Part shown: positions 54,101 through 64,000 of the stretch, one piece after another
How positions within the stretch are numbered: the stretch's first letter is position 1
Layout of the letters: each line of letters opens with the position of its first letter
Source: Datnioides undecimradiatus
Taxonomy: Eukaryota; Chordata; Actinopteri; Lobotiformes; Datnioididae
Assembly (NCBI GenBank): GCA_008933995.1
Contig: WARS01000011.1
Location: 9,701,516-9,765,515, forward strand
Reading direction: 5' to 3'
DNA length: 64,000 nucleotides
The notes under the pieces: generated by a model
Databases searched by the model: none
What the model was told of the DNA's origin: nothing
The model's input: only the letters and a program-made list of their open reading frames with translations
Program-made: the position numbers and the translations under genes

Positions 54101-57087
54101 TTTAATCTTCTACTTGGTGCTAAAAAGTATGTCAAATACACCTGCTTTGATCTTAGCATTTGTTGATAGTACACATTATAAGAAAATCCTACTGGTGCAT
54201 ACATGTGCATTTGGTAACATCACAACACGTTTGGAAACAGTTTAATATGAGGCTTGCTCAACTGTGATTTTGAAACTTAAAATTGTGCACATACTGTACA
54301 CCACTGACTTTTTTTTAAAAGACAGAAAGACACAAATGTAGTTAGAATAAATTAAATGAACAAAAACTAGAAAACACCTTTGAGAAACTCAAGCCTCCAC
54401 TGAAATCACTGCATTGGTGCTTCACTTAGATTTACCTTTTCGATCTGTTTGGGAGTGGCTGTGGGAGTGCTGCCCATCTTCTCAGCTGTCTGCTCGGCCT
54501 CGTCTGCCTCCCTGCAGCGCTGCTCATAGGATCTTTTTGACTAGGAGGAAAAGACAACAGAAACCACATGAAACTATAACACCCCTGCTCTGCTTATTGG
54601 CACTTTGGTCTATGAACACTTGACAGGAAAAGGGAGGAGGAGGGGGGCACATAAGTCAAGAAAGAGGAGCCACGCATGAACAGGAAAAACAAAGAACATT
54701 AAGTGAGCCCTGACTTCCTTCTTTTGGGCAGAAAGCTCAGGCCCCTAGATTTGTCTATCACACCAATATGTTGTGGCTATTTTACTATTTTTCTTCTGCA
54801 ATTTCCTCTGACTAATCTTAAATATAGAGTGAAATGCTTCTCTAAGATCTTATCACAACAAGTAATAGCTGTGTTTCATGCACTGTAAGCTACATCAAAG
54901 CAAAGCAGACAGTAGCTGCGCTAAAAAAGTGCGCCTAAGGCAATTCATACTGTTTGTTTTCGCAGCATATAAAGAGTAAATATAAATAAACTTGTAGTGG
55001 TGATGTCTTATGATACGAGTCATCTTCACAATATAATCTGACCTTACCTCTAATGTTTTCTTATACAGGGAGACTTTTGTCTTCTGGACTTTCTCCATGA
55101 TGACCTCAAACTAAGGACAACATAATATTTAAAAAATGGTCATTATTGTTAGAAAACCACTCTTGAGGAGAATCTCTTTTTAGAGCAAATGAGAAAGAGA
55201 GAAAAAAGCTCATGTGTACCTTTTTTCTCTGCTCTTTCTGCCGCTCTCTGAACTGCTCCATTCTCTTCACCTCCTCCTTCAGGATTCCGGAGAGTTGAAT
55301 ATGCAAGTTTCCCACATTTTCAATTTCTGAAAACACATATACACTTTGTACATATATATATACAAAGAAGGACTCAGCCAGAATCTAACTGAAGTACACA
55401 GGAAAGAGATGAAAGGAAAGACATCCTGTGCTTACGTGATTTCATTTCGTCAAAAGAGGTCCTCAAAGTGCTGTAAAAACAAAACCAACACAGGCCCTTT
55501 GTGAAAGATGCTAGAACGTCACGCACTGAAATGTTCTCTGCATGTGGAAACTGCAGAATTAATGCTCTGCTAGGGTTTTCAAGGTTCAGACATTATGAGT
55601 ATATCAGCGCTTAAATGCACTCACACACCCACCAGATCTCATATAAACCTCCAGCTTTGCGGGCAATTGTGACAAGTTCCTTGCCATATTTCTCTTCTGC
55701 TGATGCCCTGCATTGACAAAACCAAAACAGAGCTTAACCACACTGAGAACATTTAATTCATGCATGTGCATTTTACAAGAAATTCTCAAACCCACCTCAT
55801 TTTCAAGAGCTCTTCCATCTCTTTGCACGTCCGTCGGCCATCATTAATTCTCTGGATTATACTCTCGTACCCAATATTACCGATAAAGTCGTCTCCCTAG
55901 AATTGTAAATGCCAAACCATGATCAGAACCATACTGTAACGCTTTTCATACTTTCACAGAAAATGTTACATTTAAGAATCAAAGTTAAGATACATGCTTT
56001 TAGTCCAAAATGTTGCGTGCAGTGGAATGCAACATTGCTGTTTCTGTTATTCTTCAGTTTTTAAGAGAGACCCAGTAATCCATTTTAGCTAATAGCTGAT
56101 GGTTTAACTGGCTGTTTAACACCTAGAGGTGTAACAGTCATGTCTGGAAAATGTTATATACTGTCGCTGAGGGTCTGAACGTAAAGCAGCCAAGTTGGAA
56201 AAGTACCAAAAAACCTATCTATTCTTACTTTGCTGATATTTGACTAATGTGGAAGTATGGCTGGTATATGAATCTGTTATGTTCATTTCTATTGTTATTG
56301 AGTTGAATATTTACATGAGAATACTGATAGCAGGATGAGAATAAAGGGGAAAAGGAAGAACAACACTTCAAGTGAAGCTGGAGGTCAACTAGGCAGTTTC
56401 ACATGCTTTGCTTAAAGTTATGGTTAATAAATGCACTATTAATAACTGATTGACTGAATACTGAGTTTATATGCATTGTGTCATTAAAAGCATGTGAGGA
56501 TATGATACAGGAAACCCAATAATCACACAGAGTGTATGTTTTTCTACCCTGCTGTTGCTGTACTTAAGCATTATTTTAGCATCCATGTACTATATTTTAC
56601 TGTGTATGAGCTGTTAAGCTTGTGTGACACACCTGGTTTTAGATTGGAAATAGGAAGACATGAACCAGTGATAAAATAAACTTTTTTTTAATTAAAAGCT
56701 AGTGTTTTTTTTATGAAAGCAACAATTCATTATCTATTCTGAGAGTGAAAAACAGGAAAGACAGCAAAGAAGATTTTACATTTAAAGGTGTGACAAAGTC
56801 TTCAGCTTACTGTAGCCAAAGATAAGCTAGAGGAAACTGAATACATTACAGATAAATGGTACAAGAGATGCTGTCTCACTGCACAGAGAAGCATGAACAT
56901 GATAGCAGTGGAAACATACACAAGAAAAGTATGACATCAAAACGCCAGTCAACACACTGACACAGGCTTCACAGTTCACTAAACAACTGATCAGCTTAAC
57001 CTCTGAACATTAACATCACAAAAGAATGTGGAGATTAGTAGCATCATTCACACTCACCCAAAAGGCATCTTTAAATTGTAATGCCAT
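51160..57087 (-). CDS. pstpip1: proline-serine-threonine phosphatase-interacting protein 1
   Basis: Fifteen exons on the minus strand: 57058-57087, 55796-55896, 55633-55707, 55436-55470, 55220-55326, 55048-55110, 54436-54540, 53769-53814, 53405-53484, 52715-52813, 52503-52599, 52230-52317, 52007-52092, 51385-51482, 51160-51291. They join to 413 residues; human is 416. Residues 1 to about 265 form the F-BAR domain (start [14 protein letters not shown], then long charged helices such as [20 protein letters not shown]). A linker follows with a possible tyrosine site (EGVYASIPG). About 358-413 is an SH3 domain ([27 protein letters not shown]). It is a membrane-curving cytoskeletal adaptor of blood cells that binds PEST-type tyrosine phosphatases, WASP and pyrin. 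Its place between tspan3 and rcn2 is as in human. Confidence 0.96.
53036..53062. repeat. ATGT tetranucleotide repeat, pstpip1 intron
   Basis: Five to six copies of TATG/ATGT in the intron between exons 52715-52813 and 53405-53484. Confidence 0.85.
53127..53150. repeat. GT dinucleotide repeat, pstpip1 intron
   Basis: A GTGTGT run of about 24 bases in the same intron as the tetranucleotide repeat. Confidence 0.85.
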
Positions 57088-57723
57088 TTTTCCAGTGGTT
57101 AAAAATAGTCCCTGTCAGAGAACCACCGCTCAACTAGAAGTAACTTTGTAACACGCAGCAGTGCAACGGGCTGTTGCTCGATGCAAGTGAAATGGATCGT
57201 GACACATTCAGGAAACCAGCCTGCAAATGGCAACACTCACTCACTTACTCATTTGATTTAAATGAGGAAGAGCTGCAACATGTCAGCAGTTAACACAGCT
57301 GGGCTGCTGCTCATGTCAGTTCACTTTGGCACATGTAAAAGGATGAGTAGAACACAGCTTCAATTCAACAAAACAGGTTATAAAAATAAAACCACAACAA
57401 AGTACACTTTCATTCAAAGTGGTTGACACCGTCATTCCAGCTCAACCGTTTTTCGGAGAATAAGCATGTAACATGAATGCCTTGCAATATTAGGAAATCT
57501 ATTATTAATAATTCAACAAATACTATTTTGTTAAAATCTGATGGTCAGATTTTCAGATAGGTGCTTAAACACCACTTACGTTACATGAGCTGACAATCTG
57601 TTATGCTTATTTTGCAATATATTCATGTGATAAGGCTGATAATCTATAACGAGTGACCACAACTGAAGTCACAGTACCACACAGGACATATAACTACCTT
57701 ATATCTTGATGAAAACAAAGGTG
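57088..57723. other. spacer between pstpip1 start and rcn2 end
   Basis: About 640 bases holding the pstpip1 5' untranslated sequence and promoter and the rcn2 3' untranslated sequence; both genes run on the minus strand. No other feature is seen. Confidence 0.6.
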
Positions 57724-59277
57724 CTATAATTCATCATGGGATACATGTAGCTGTCTTCCATAGTCTGTCACTTCACTGTTCATGAATGTTTCTTGATTTT
57801 TCAAAACTTCATCCTCTGAAATCTGCCCGTCACCATTGTGGTCCATTTCCTTAAGTAGGTGAAGAGCCTGTTGATGACATGAGAGAAAAATGGAGAGGAG
57901 GTCATTGAGAGGAATGATTTGCAAATTATATATATATATATATATCTGTACAAATACACATTAGCCCATGTATTAAAGCAGTTGAGTCTTACCTCTTCTC
58001 TTGCTGAACCATAGCTGTTAGGCGCAACCCAGCGAAGCTGCTCCTCTCGATTCAATCTTCCATCCTTATCTTGATCATAGAGGTCTTTAAACCTAACTGT
58101 TTCTTCAATCTCCCACTGTGAAGGAGACTCCCCTGATAACACATTAAAGTGTTAGCACTGCAGAGGGGAGGACAACTGGGCACAGCACAGAAAATTAACA
58201 CCAAACAGATCATTTTATGTTTTACAACAATATCTGTGGCCTTACCGTCACCACGAACATCACCAATAAATTCACTTAGACTGATGAATCCATCTTTATC
58301 TGTGTCATATTCACCCAGCACATCTTCAATGGCAAAATCCTATTGCAAGTACATGTAAATCGATCAAAGTGAACATAAAACCACAAAGGAAATTAATGTA
58401 GTATTATATCAGGGTTTTTTATCAGAAGTACAAGCTAAACCTATCTTACAGCCATGTGATCGACTTCAGATGGGTGTGTGAAGGCAAGAAACTCTGTCAC
58501 ATTAAGCCCAGATGAGCTATCCACATCAGCAAAGTTGAAGCGCTTCCTCTCCTTCAGATGGAGCTAGTGGGAATATGAATCTATGTTGAGGTATTCCAGA
58601 TAAAATAGGCTGCGATATAATGTGATTATTAATATGACAATAAAAGCACACCTACATGTCTGAGAGACTCTTGCTCTGGATCGTTCAGAACAGCAACATC
58701 ATCAAAACTAATGAGCTGCCCATGAGCGACCATGTTGTATTCCTCCCATGTTACAACACCGTCTTTGTCAGTGTCAAACTCAGGGAACCGCTCCTTTGCA
58801 TCATCCAGAGCATATCTTCTGTAGATGTGCTGAATCCACAGTGTGACTTCCTCTGTGGATAAAACACAGTGGACTCTGTGTGACCCTTCACTGCCTCTTT
58901 TTATTTTTGCTTTCTTTATACACATTATAGAGACATAAATTTACCTGGACTTAGCAGATTGTCTGTGTTTGCATCAATCTTCTTCACAATTTCCATGATC
59001 TTTTTCCTCTGTTCTACTGGGCTCAGCTTCTTTATCTCCTCTGTGTCCTGGAAGTGCATAATAAAAAGAAGTGAGCAGGTGATGGTTGAAGAGCAGAGAT
59101 GGGCTGAAGGCTGTGAGAATAAGTAGAGATCGAAACCTCATCTCCCAGCAGGACGTTCATGTCATGTTCAGGATTGTGCTGCTGGCCGATGTAATGATCC
59201 TCATGAACATGTTTATGGAAACTTTGTCCAAATCCAACCTGAAGCACCAGCAGCACCAACAATTCAAACGATGCCAT
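57724..59277 (-). CDS. rcn2: reticulocalbin-2
   Basis: Seven coding exons on the minus strand: 59137-59277, 58945-59047, 58656-58852, 58450-58563, 58246-58339, 57993-58132, 57724-57867. They join to 310 residues; human is 317. Residues 1 to about 19 are a signal peptide. Six EF-hand calcium loops are visible: [60 protein letters not shown] and [12 protein letters not shown]. The last residues are HDEL, the ER retention signal. It is a CREC-family calcium-binding protein of the ER lumen. The start codon comes directly after a CCCCCACAG acceptor, so an untranslated exon must lie upstream (see 59690). Confidence 0.97.
57922..57951. repeat. TA dinucleotide repeat, rcn2 intron
   Basis: About 10 TA units in the last intron of rcn2. 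Confidence 0.9.
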
Positions 59278-59689
59278 CTGTGGGGGAAGCACAGACAATT
59301 AAAGCTAAAGCGGCTTATTACTTGGCAATTCTGATGACGAGAGCAATATAATTTTGACAAACTGCAACTGTGCGACCTTGTGGTCAGCTGGAGGAAGTTA
59401 AAACAAACTATACTTAATGTGAACCTGCAACAGGATGACGAAAAGATTTTCCAGAAACAAGCGTGTGGTAAGTGGTGAGATACAGACACAGCCTTATAAA
59501 ATATGGCCTTATCGTGTTTTAATTAATTCCTTTTTACACGTAATGTGTTTGACAAGCTATACGAATCAAGCATGTTGCACATACAGGATAACAGCGTTAG
59601 CAAAAACAAAGAGACACTGTTAAGCTATATAAAACGCAGCTAACAATAAAGAAACAAAGCTGACAGAAAATGTAAGTGGAAGATGTTAC

Positions 59690-59750
59690 CGTGGAAAGTT
59701 CTCCGTACGAGGGTTGACGTTTTCCACGTCATTCGCAGTAGAGGGTAGTT
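59690..59750 (-). other. probable untranslated first exon of rcn2
   Basis: On the minus strand a CCACG|GTAACA donor lies at 59689-59690 in a CpG-richer segment (GTACGGAG, AACGTCAACC). It pairs well with the acceptor immediately before the rcn2 ATG. The 5' end is not defined. Confidence 0.45.
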
Positions 59751-60527
59751 ATTTCCGGTCACAGATTTAAAATTAAACGCTTTATTAACTGAAAAACTAA
59801 CATGCATATGAACACTTAACAGGGATGTCATGCAAACAGGACTGACAAAAAAATCGCAAATACAAATAAACAAAATGTATACACACTCACGTGCAATGTG
59901 GGTCTTTGTTTTGTATGCAATAATGTCCTAGTCTTTGGGATATTGCAATCACAGGGCACGCGAGTGGCCTAACTAAGTTTCCCAATACAAATATATGAGG
60001 GAAATTTGAAATAACTTATGTTGGTGGCTGGATGAGCATCTTCTTACTCTTTGTGCATGTTTATCTATCAGCTCAATTTTGGAAAAGTGCTTTTCGTAAT
60101 TGTCGAAAAGAAGCTTCAAGTTTGGGCGCGTCAGTTTTATTTTGAAGGTATTCATTTCTCTTTTGGTCTTCCTGCTCTCTGTAAGTGACTTGACAAACAC
60201 TGAGAAATCAACCAAACCTCCCGCCCGATCTTAATGGTTGCTATGGTAGACAGTTTAAAGTCCCGCCCAAGAAAAATACCCCGCCCTTTGACCCAAACTA
60301 TCCTGCGTCTGATTGGCTATCCTGTATGTTGCTTCCATGTTACGATGCAATCATTGGATAATCCAACCGCTAGTCAAAAATCTAAACTCAACAGACTTCC
60401 TGCTGTTAGGTTGTTCACACTGTCATGTATTTATCTGACATGTTTTTCCATCAACTTTGACACCAGGACAACGTTAAGTCGAAGTCTCTTTTACGCACTG
60501 ACTGAGCATTGAACATATCCCGGGTCG
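59750..60527. promoter_or_regulatory. shared divergent promoter region, rcn2 / downstream gene
   Basis: About 0.8 kb between the rcn2 untranslated exon and the plus-strand first exon. It includes CpG-bearing stretches and CCCGCCC boxes at 60258-60285, as expected of a two-way housekeeping promoter. Confidence 0.45.
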
Positions 60528-60694
60528 ATGTCCAAAGACAACCGCCATGATGGACGGCGGCGAGGCGCTGGGCAGCACCGTCTTGGGCCGAGAGTTAGCC
60601 AAGGTGGGGACGGGAGGGAGAGGTCTGGTAGCAACAGCTCAGGCTCCTCGCATGGTGGAGGCAAAAGCAAGAATGCATCTATAACCGCTTTGAA
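60528..60694 (+). CDS. first exon of a divergent gene (possibly scaper), partial
   Basis: A GC-rich exon ending in a good donor (AAG|GTACGTA). The frame from ATG 60528 is open to the donor: 55 complete codons, rich in Arg, Gly and Ser, ending KNASITALK plus splice. Its Kozak context is poor. A second ATG pair at 60548 with a better context (CGCCATGATGG) opens a 45-codon frame that stops just before the donor and would act as an upstream ORF. Human SCAPER is divergent from RCN2 at this place, so scaper is the positional candidate, but the residues do not resemble the SCAPER N-terminus that I know. The exon may therefore be 5' untranslated. No further exon is recognised before the window ends. 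Confidence 0.4.
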
Positions 60695-63600
60695 GGTACG
60701 TATGATTAATTATCTCGTCGCTAATACCGAAAATACGTTATTTAATTCAGCCAAGAACAGTGCAGTCTAGCTAGCTAGCTTGAGTCAAGTTAGCAAACTG
60801 AGTGACTTGGCTAACAGTTCGAGTAGGAAAGGCATTTTTCCGTGACCTTACCTGCCTTACCTGCGATGTTGCCAACTCTAGGGGTCTCTTTTCTTTTCTC
60901 CACCCAGACCTGTGTTTAACACACCTCTTGTGATTTGTGACAAAGGATGCCAATGCATCATGAGATTTATGTGCACACTGGAATATCAGTTCTTGTACAA
61001 TAATTAAGCAATCGCATGACAACAAGATGAGATGTGTGTAGGGTGTCACAAAAGTAACTATCACATGGTATCACATGGTAAGGAGTCCTGCGCTCCCAGT
61101 GTGTTTCAACTTAATCTCACTGACTGGAAGTTTTTACCAGTCGTACACAGTCAGTGCCATGTTGCGTGTGTGTTTTGTCCCCAAGCAGCCTATGATTCAT
61201 TGAGTGCCGAGTCAAATCAGATCCAGAGCATCAACCCGTGTGGCTAATGCACTGCTAGGCTTGTGTTAGCGCACTCTGAGCCTGCAGCTATACACTCATC
61301 ACTGGCAACACAGGATGGGGAGGCAGAGCAGCAGGCCTGCTGTGTTCACATGACTGCGCAGTGTTGTGGCAGAAGGAGAGTGAGAGATGAGAAACAGAGA
61401 GAGGGAGAGAGAGGGGGCTCTGATGCAGAGGAGAGAAGCTGTAAATATAGGAAGCTGCATGCAGTGGAGAGCAGAGGAGAGTGGCAGGCAGATAGACAGC
61501 AGCAGGCACTGAGTTGGGCCTAAGAAGTGGCAGCTAACTCTGCAGAGCACTGAGGGCTCAGGCTAGATTACAGACAGAGTTACAGACAGAAGACAGTCAG
61601 TGAAAGGCAGGACTGGCGGGCTACTGAGCACTTGTCTCTCTCAATCGCCACTGGGAGAGGAGTTGACACAGCTGGGCAAGTTGCTATAGCAGTGTGGACT
61701 ACACAGTAGGAGTCTATTTTGGTCCTGTCGTCAGATGACGATGTCACCTTGCACAAGTGGCAGTGCTGGTGAGGGGGAACAGGTTGCCTGAAGAGGGCTG
61801 CAGAAGTATGTCAGGGGTGGATAAGGACGAGGAACCTGCTTACAGACTGTACTTCTATTCTGTATGTATGCTCTAATCTTTTGATTTTCTCTCTGTCTCT
61901 GATAATGGGCTAGATCTCACCCACCGTCTCACTCCTTGCATCTGTTTGTAGACCTTGCCAAATGGGAAACCTTACACTTGCCCCTTACTCAGCACAGTCT
62001 AGAAAATAAAGCACTCACTCTGGTGCATGGGTAAGGATTGCCTGGCCAGAGAAGAGAAGTTCTGCTCTACAGTATATCTTATTTTTCTACACTGCAGCCC
62101 AGGACACAGATTGTTTGCCGCTGATTAAGTGGATCAAGAGAATGTTGCTGTAAGCCTTTTTTTTTGCCTCAGGCTGCTGCACACAGTTAGCCATTGGTTC
62201 TGAGTAGCTAAGGTATTCTCACAACACTTGTCTGTCATCCAATGGCTGCGAAGCCCAGGAAACACAGTGTAAATATTTACACTTTATAGATGAGAGGTGG
62301 TGCACTGATGCTGACCAACCTCACCTAGTTAGTCCAGGGCTTGCGTGGTTTGATGTTCTTTTATCTCTTTGTAGTCTTTTTCTACTTGGCCTAATAAAGC
62401 CCAGGCCACTCGACATGTAAAGAATTTTGCTCACCAAAAGTAGGTCAGCTGGGTATCTCCCTAAGGGACATTAAATAGTAGCAGAGCAATACACGCATGC
62501 TGTTTCTGCATGTGTAACTCCTAATGAGTCATGTTCACATTATTCCACTAGCCTTGAAGGCTAGTCTGAAAAGATTGTTACATAGCATTTCTACATAAGT
62601 TGGCCTGATTATCGTTTGTTCTTGAGTAAGACAAACTGCATCCCTCTTCTTTTCAAGTGCTAGTGAGCTAGAGGAATGATTCTGCTGTTGCTTTCTTGTC
62701 TGTGTAGTGGTGTTAGTGAGAGTCAGCCAGAAAGAGAGAGAACGGTTTGTTCCATGACTCATTTGCTATTAAGAGAGGAGAACTGCCTCTCCATTTTTAT
62801 GTGTTGGTCTCTGTTAACAATGTGTTTTAAGTCTAAAACCACAAATTTTAATTGTCCACCCATTCAAGTTTGCACAGGATTTTTTTTTTTTTTTCAACAT
62901 TAGACAAAATCATTTATGTGCAGAAGTGGTGCAGCCCATTCTGCTGGGAGTGGGAACAGAGTGAGAGGAAGATCCAGAATGATGAGCCTCTAGGTATTTG
63001 CTTCTGTGTTGTTTTGTAATCAGATTGCCAGAAGTCAGAATGTTTAGTTGTGTAAGATTACAAAGCTAAATAGAAGAACACTGGGTACACCGTGTATCTT
63101 TATCATCGAAATGTAAAAAGTCATGAATATTGATGTTTATAAGGTCTCAAACAGATTTAGTTTATGCATTTATACATGAGCTACTTGACCAAGCTGTTAT
63201 GTGACGAAATGTTTCCATGTTGTTAATGCCATGTTTCATTTCATCACAAGGCATCTTAATCTCCCATAGGTAAAGTATGTGTTGAATGACTTTCCCCAGC
63301 ACTTATTTTAGTTTGCTATATCTGCTGTACCCACGGTTACAGCCAAGTTCACTGATGCATATTCAATGTGTAGGTCAACCATGATGCATGCTGGGCACAA
63401 AGCGGGTTCAGAGCCTCTGCCTCTAGCTGTTTCTTGTCAGAGTCTGTGCCAGAGACTCCTCTGTAAACTTAATGCTTGCAGTATTGTGCCTTCATCCCCA
63501 GCTAACACACAATAAGGAAGGGACTTTTGATTTCTTTTTCTTTTATTCTTTTAAAATGTTTACACATTGTCTGATTTCAGCTATCTTTAAAACTCAAAGC

Positions 63601-64000
63601 ACATTAAATAAAACTGAAAACAATTGATTTTTGAAAAATATTAAGCTGTTTTCAGGGCTTTAATAACCCATTGTACTGCTGCTGCACCATACTTAAGTTA
63701 CTCTATAAAATCAGTGAACCATTTGTATTAAAATAGAAGTAACCATAGCAACAAGACTCCTTGCTTTAGACTGTGCTACTGGTTAGCTCACTAGTAAATC
63801 TGATATTCTGTATTTTTGGTCAACAAAGCCCAGAAGGAGACATCTCTCCATCTCTCAGTCCACCTCTCAGCACTTTTGAAAATCCCTACCTTGTTCATGG
63901 CATTCAGCCCACGGGCGGATATATGAGACATCAGGCTTTACACTGAATATGTATGTCAGTCTTGGAAAATGTTAATGAATGTGACTAAAAGAAAAATGTG
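60695..64000 (+). other. probable first intron of the divergent gene
   Basis: No coding exon is recognised. Features are a GA-rich low-complexity stretch at 61375-61425, a T run at 62881-62894 and a GC-richer segment at 61300-61800 that might hold an alternative first exon. Short frames here have no domain. Confidence 0.5.

Overview
The window is nuclear DNA of a bony fish, probably a percomorph teleost. It holds intron-split vertebrate genes with GT-AG splice sites, short introns, CA/GT microsatellites and teleost-type dispersed repeats. I built the gene models by hand: I read splice sites on both strands and checked that every exon phase joins. All complete models divide exactly by three and match their families in length.

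Layout, left to right: the 3' part of alpk3 (+, 1-9040); slc28a1 (-, 11866-17802), with a 719-bp TTAA-flanked Kolobok-like DNA transposon remnant just beyond its 3' end; znf592 (+, 21666-27248); nmb, the neuromedin B precursor (+, 29268-29876); kti12 (+, 30373-34723), which has an AT-AC U12-type intron; a broken cholesterol 25-hydroxylase-like gene (-, 35863-36695); a gene for a CCCH + RWD-like + CHY zinc-finger protein that I cannot name (-, 37256-41076); an intact cholesterol 25-hydroxylase-like gene (+, 43389-44222); tspan3 (+, 45244-48801); pstpip1 (-, 51160-57087); rcn2 (-, 57724-59277); and the first exon of a divergently transcribed gene (+, about 60528-60694), for which human gene order suggests scaper.

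The gene order joins two blocks that are separate on human chromosome 15: SLC28A1-ALPK3-ZNF592-NMB (15q25) and TSPAN3-PSTPIP1-RCN2-SCAPER (15q24.3). Between them sit kti12 and ch25h-like genes, whose human relatives are on other chromosomes. The genes are not an operon and do not form one pathway. They cover a muscle alpha-kinase, nucleoside uptake, a zinc-finger regulator, a neuropeptide, tRNA-modification support, oxysterol synthesis, a tetraspanin, an F-BAR adaptor and an ER calcium-binding protein.

No CRISPR array, phage, tRNA or rRNA gene was seen. The points most worth a second look are the kti12 AT-AC intron, the unnamed CCCH/RWD/CHY protein, the slc28a1 splice acceptor built on a long GT repeat, and the ch25h-like pseudogene that still has a TATA box.
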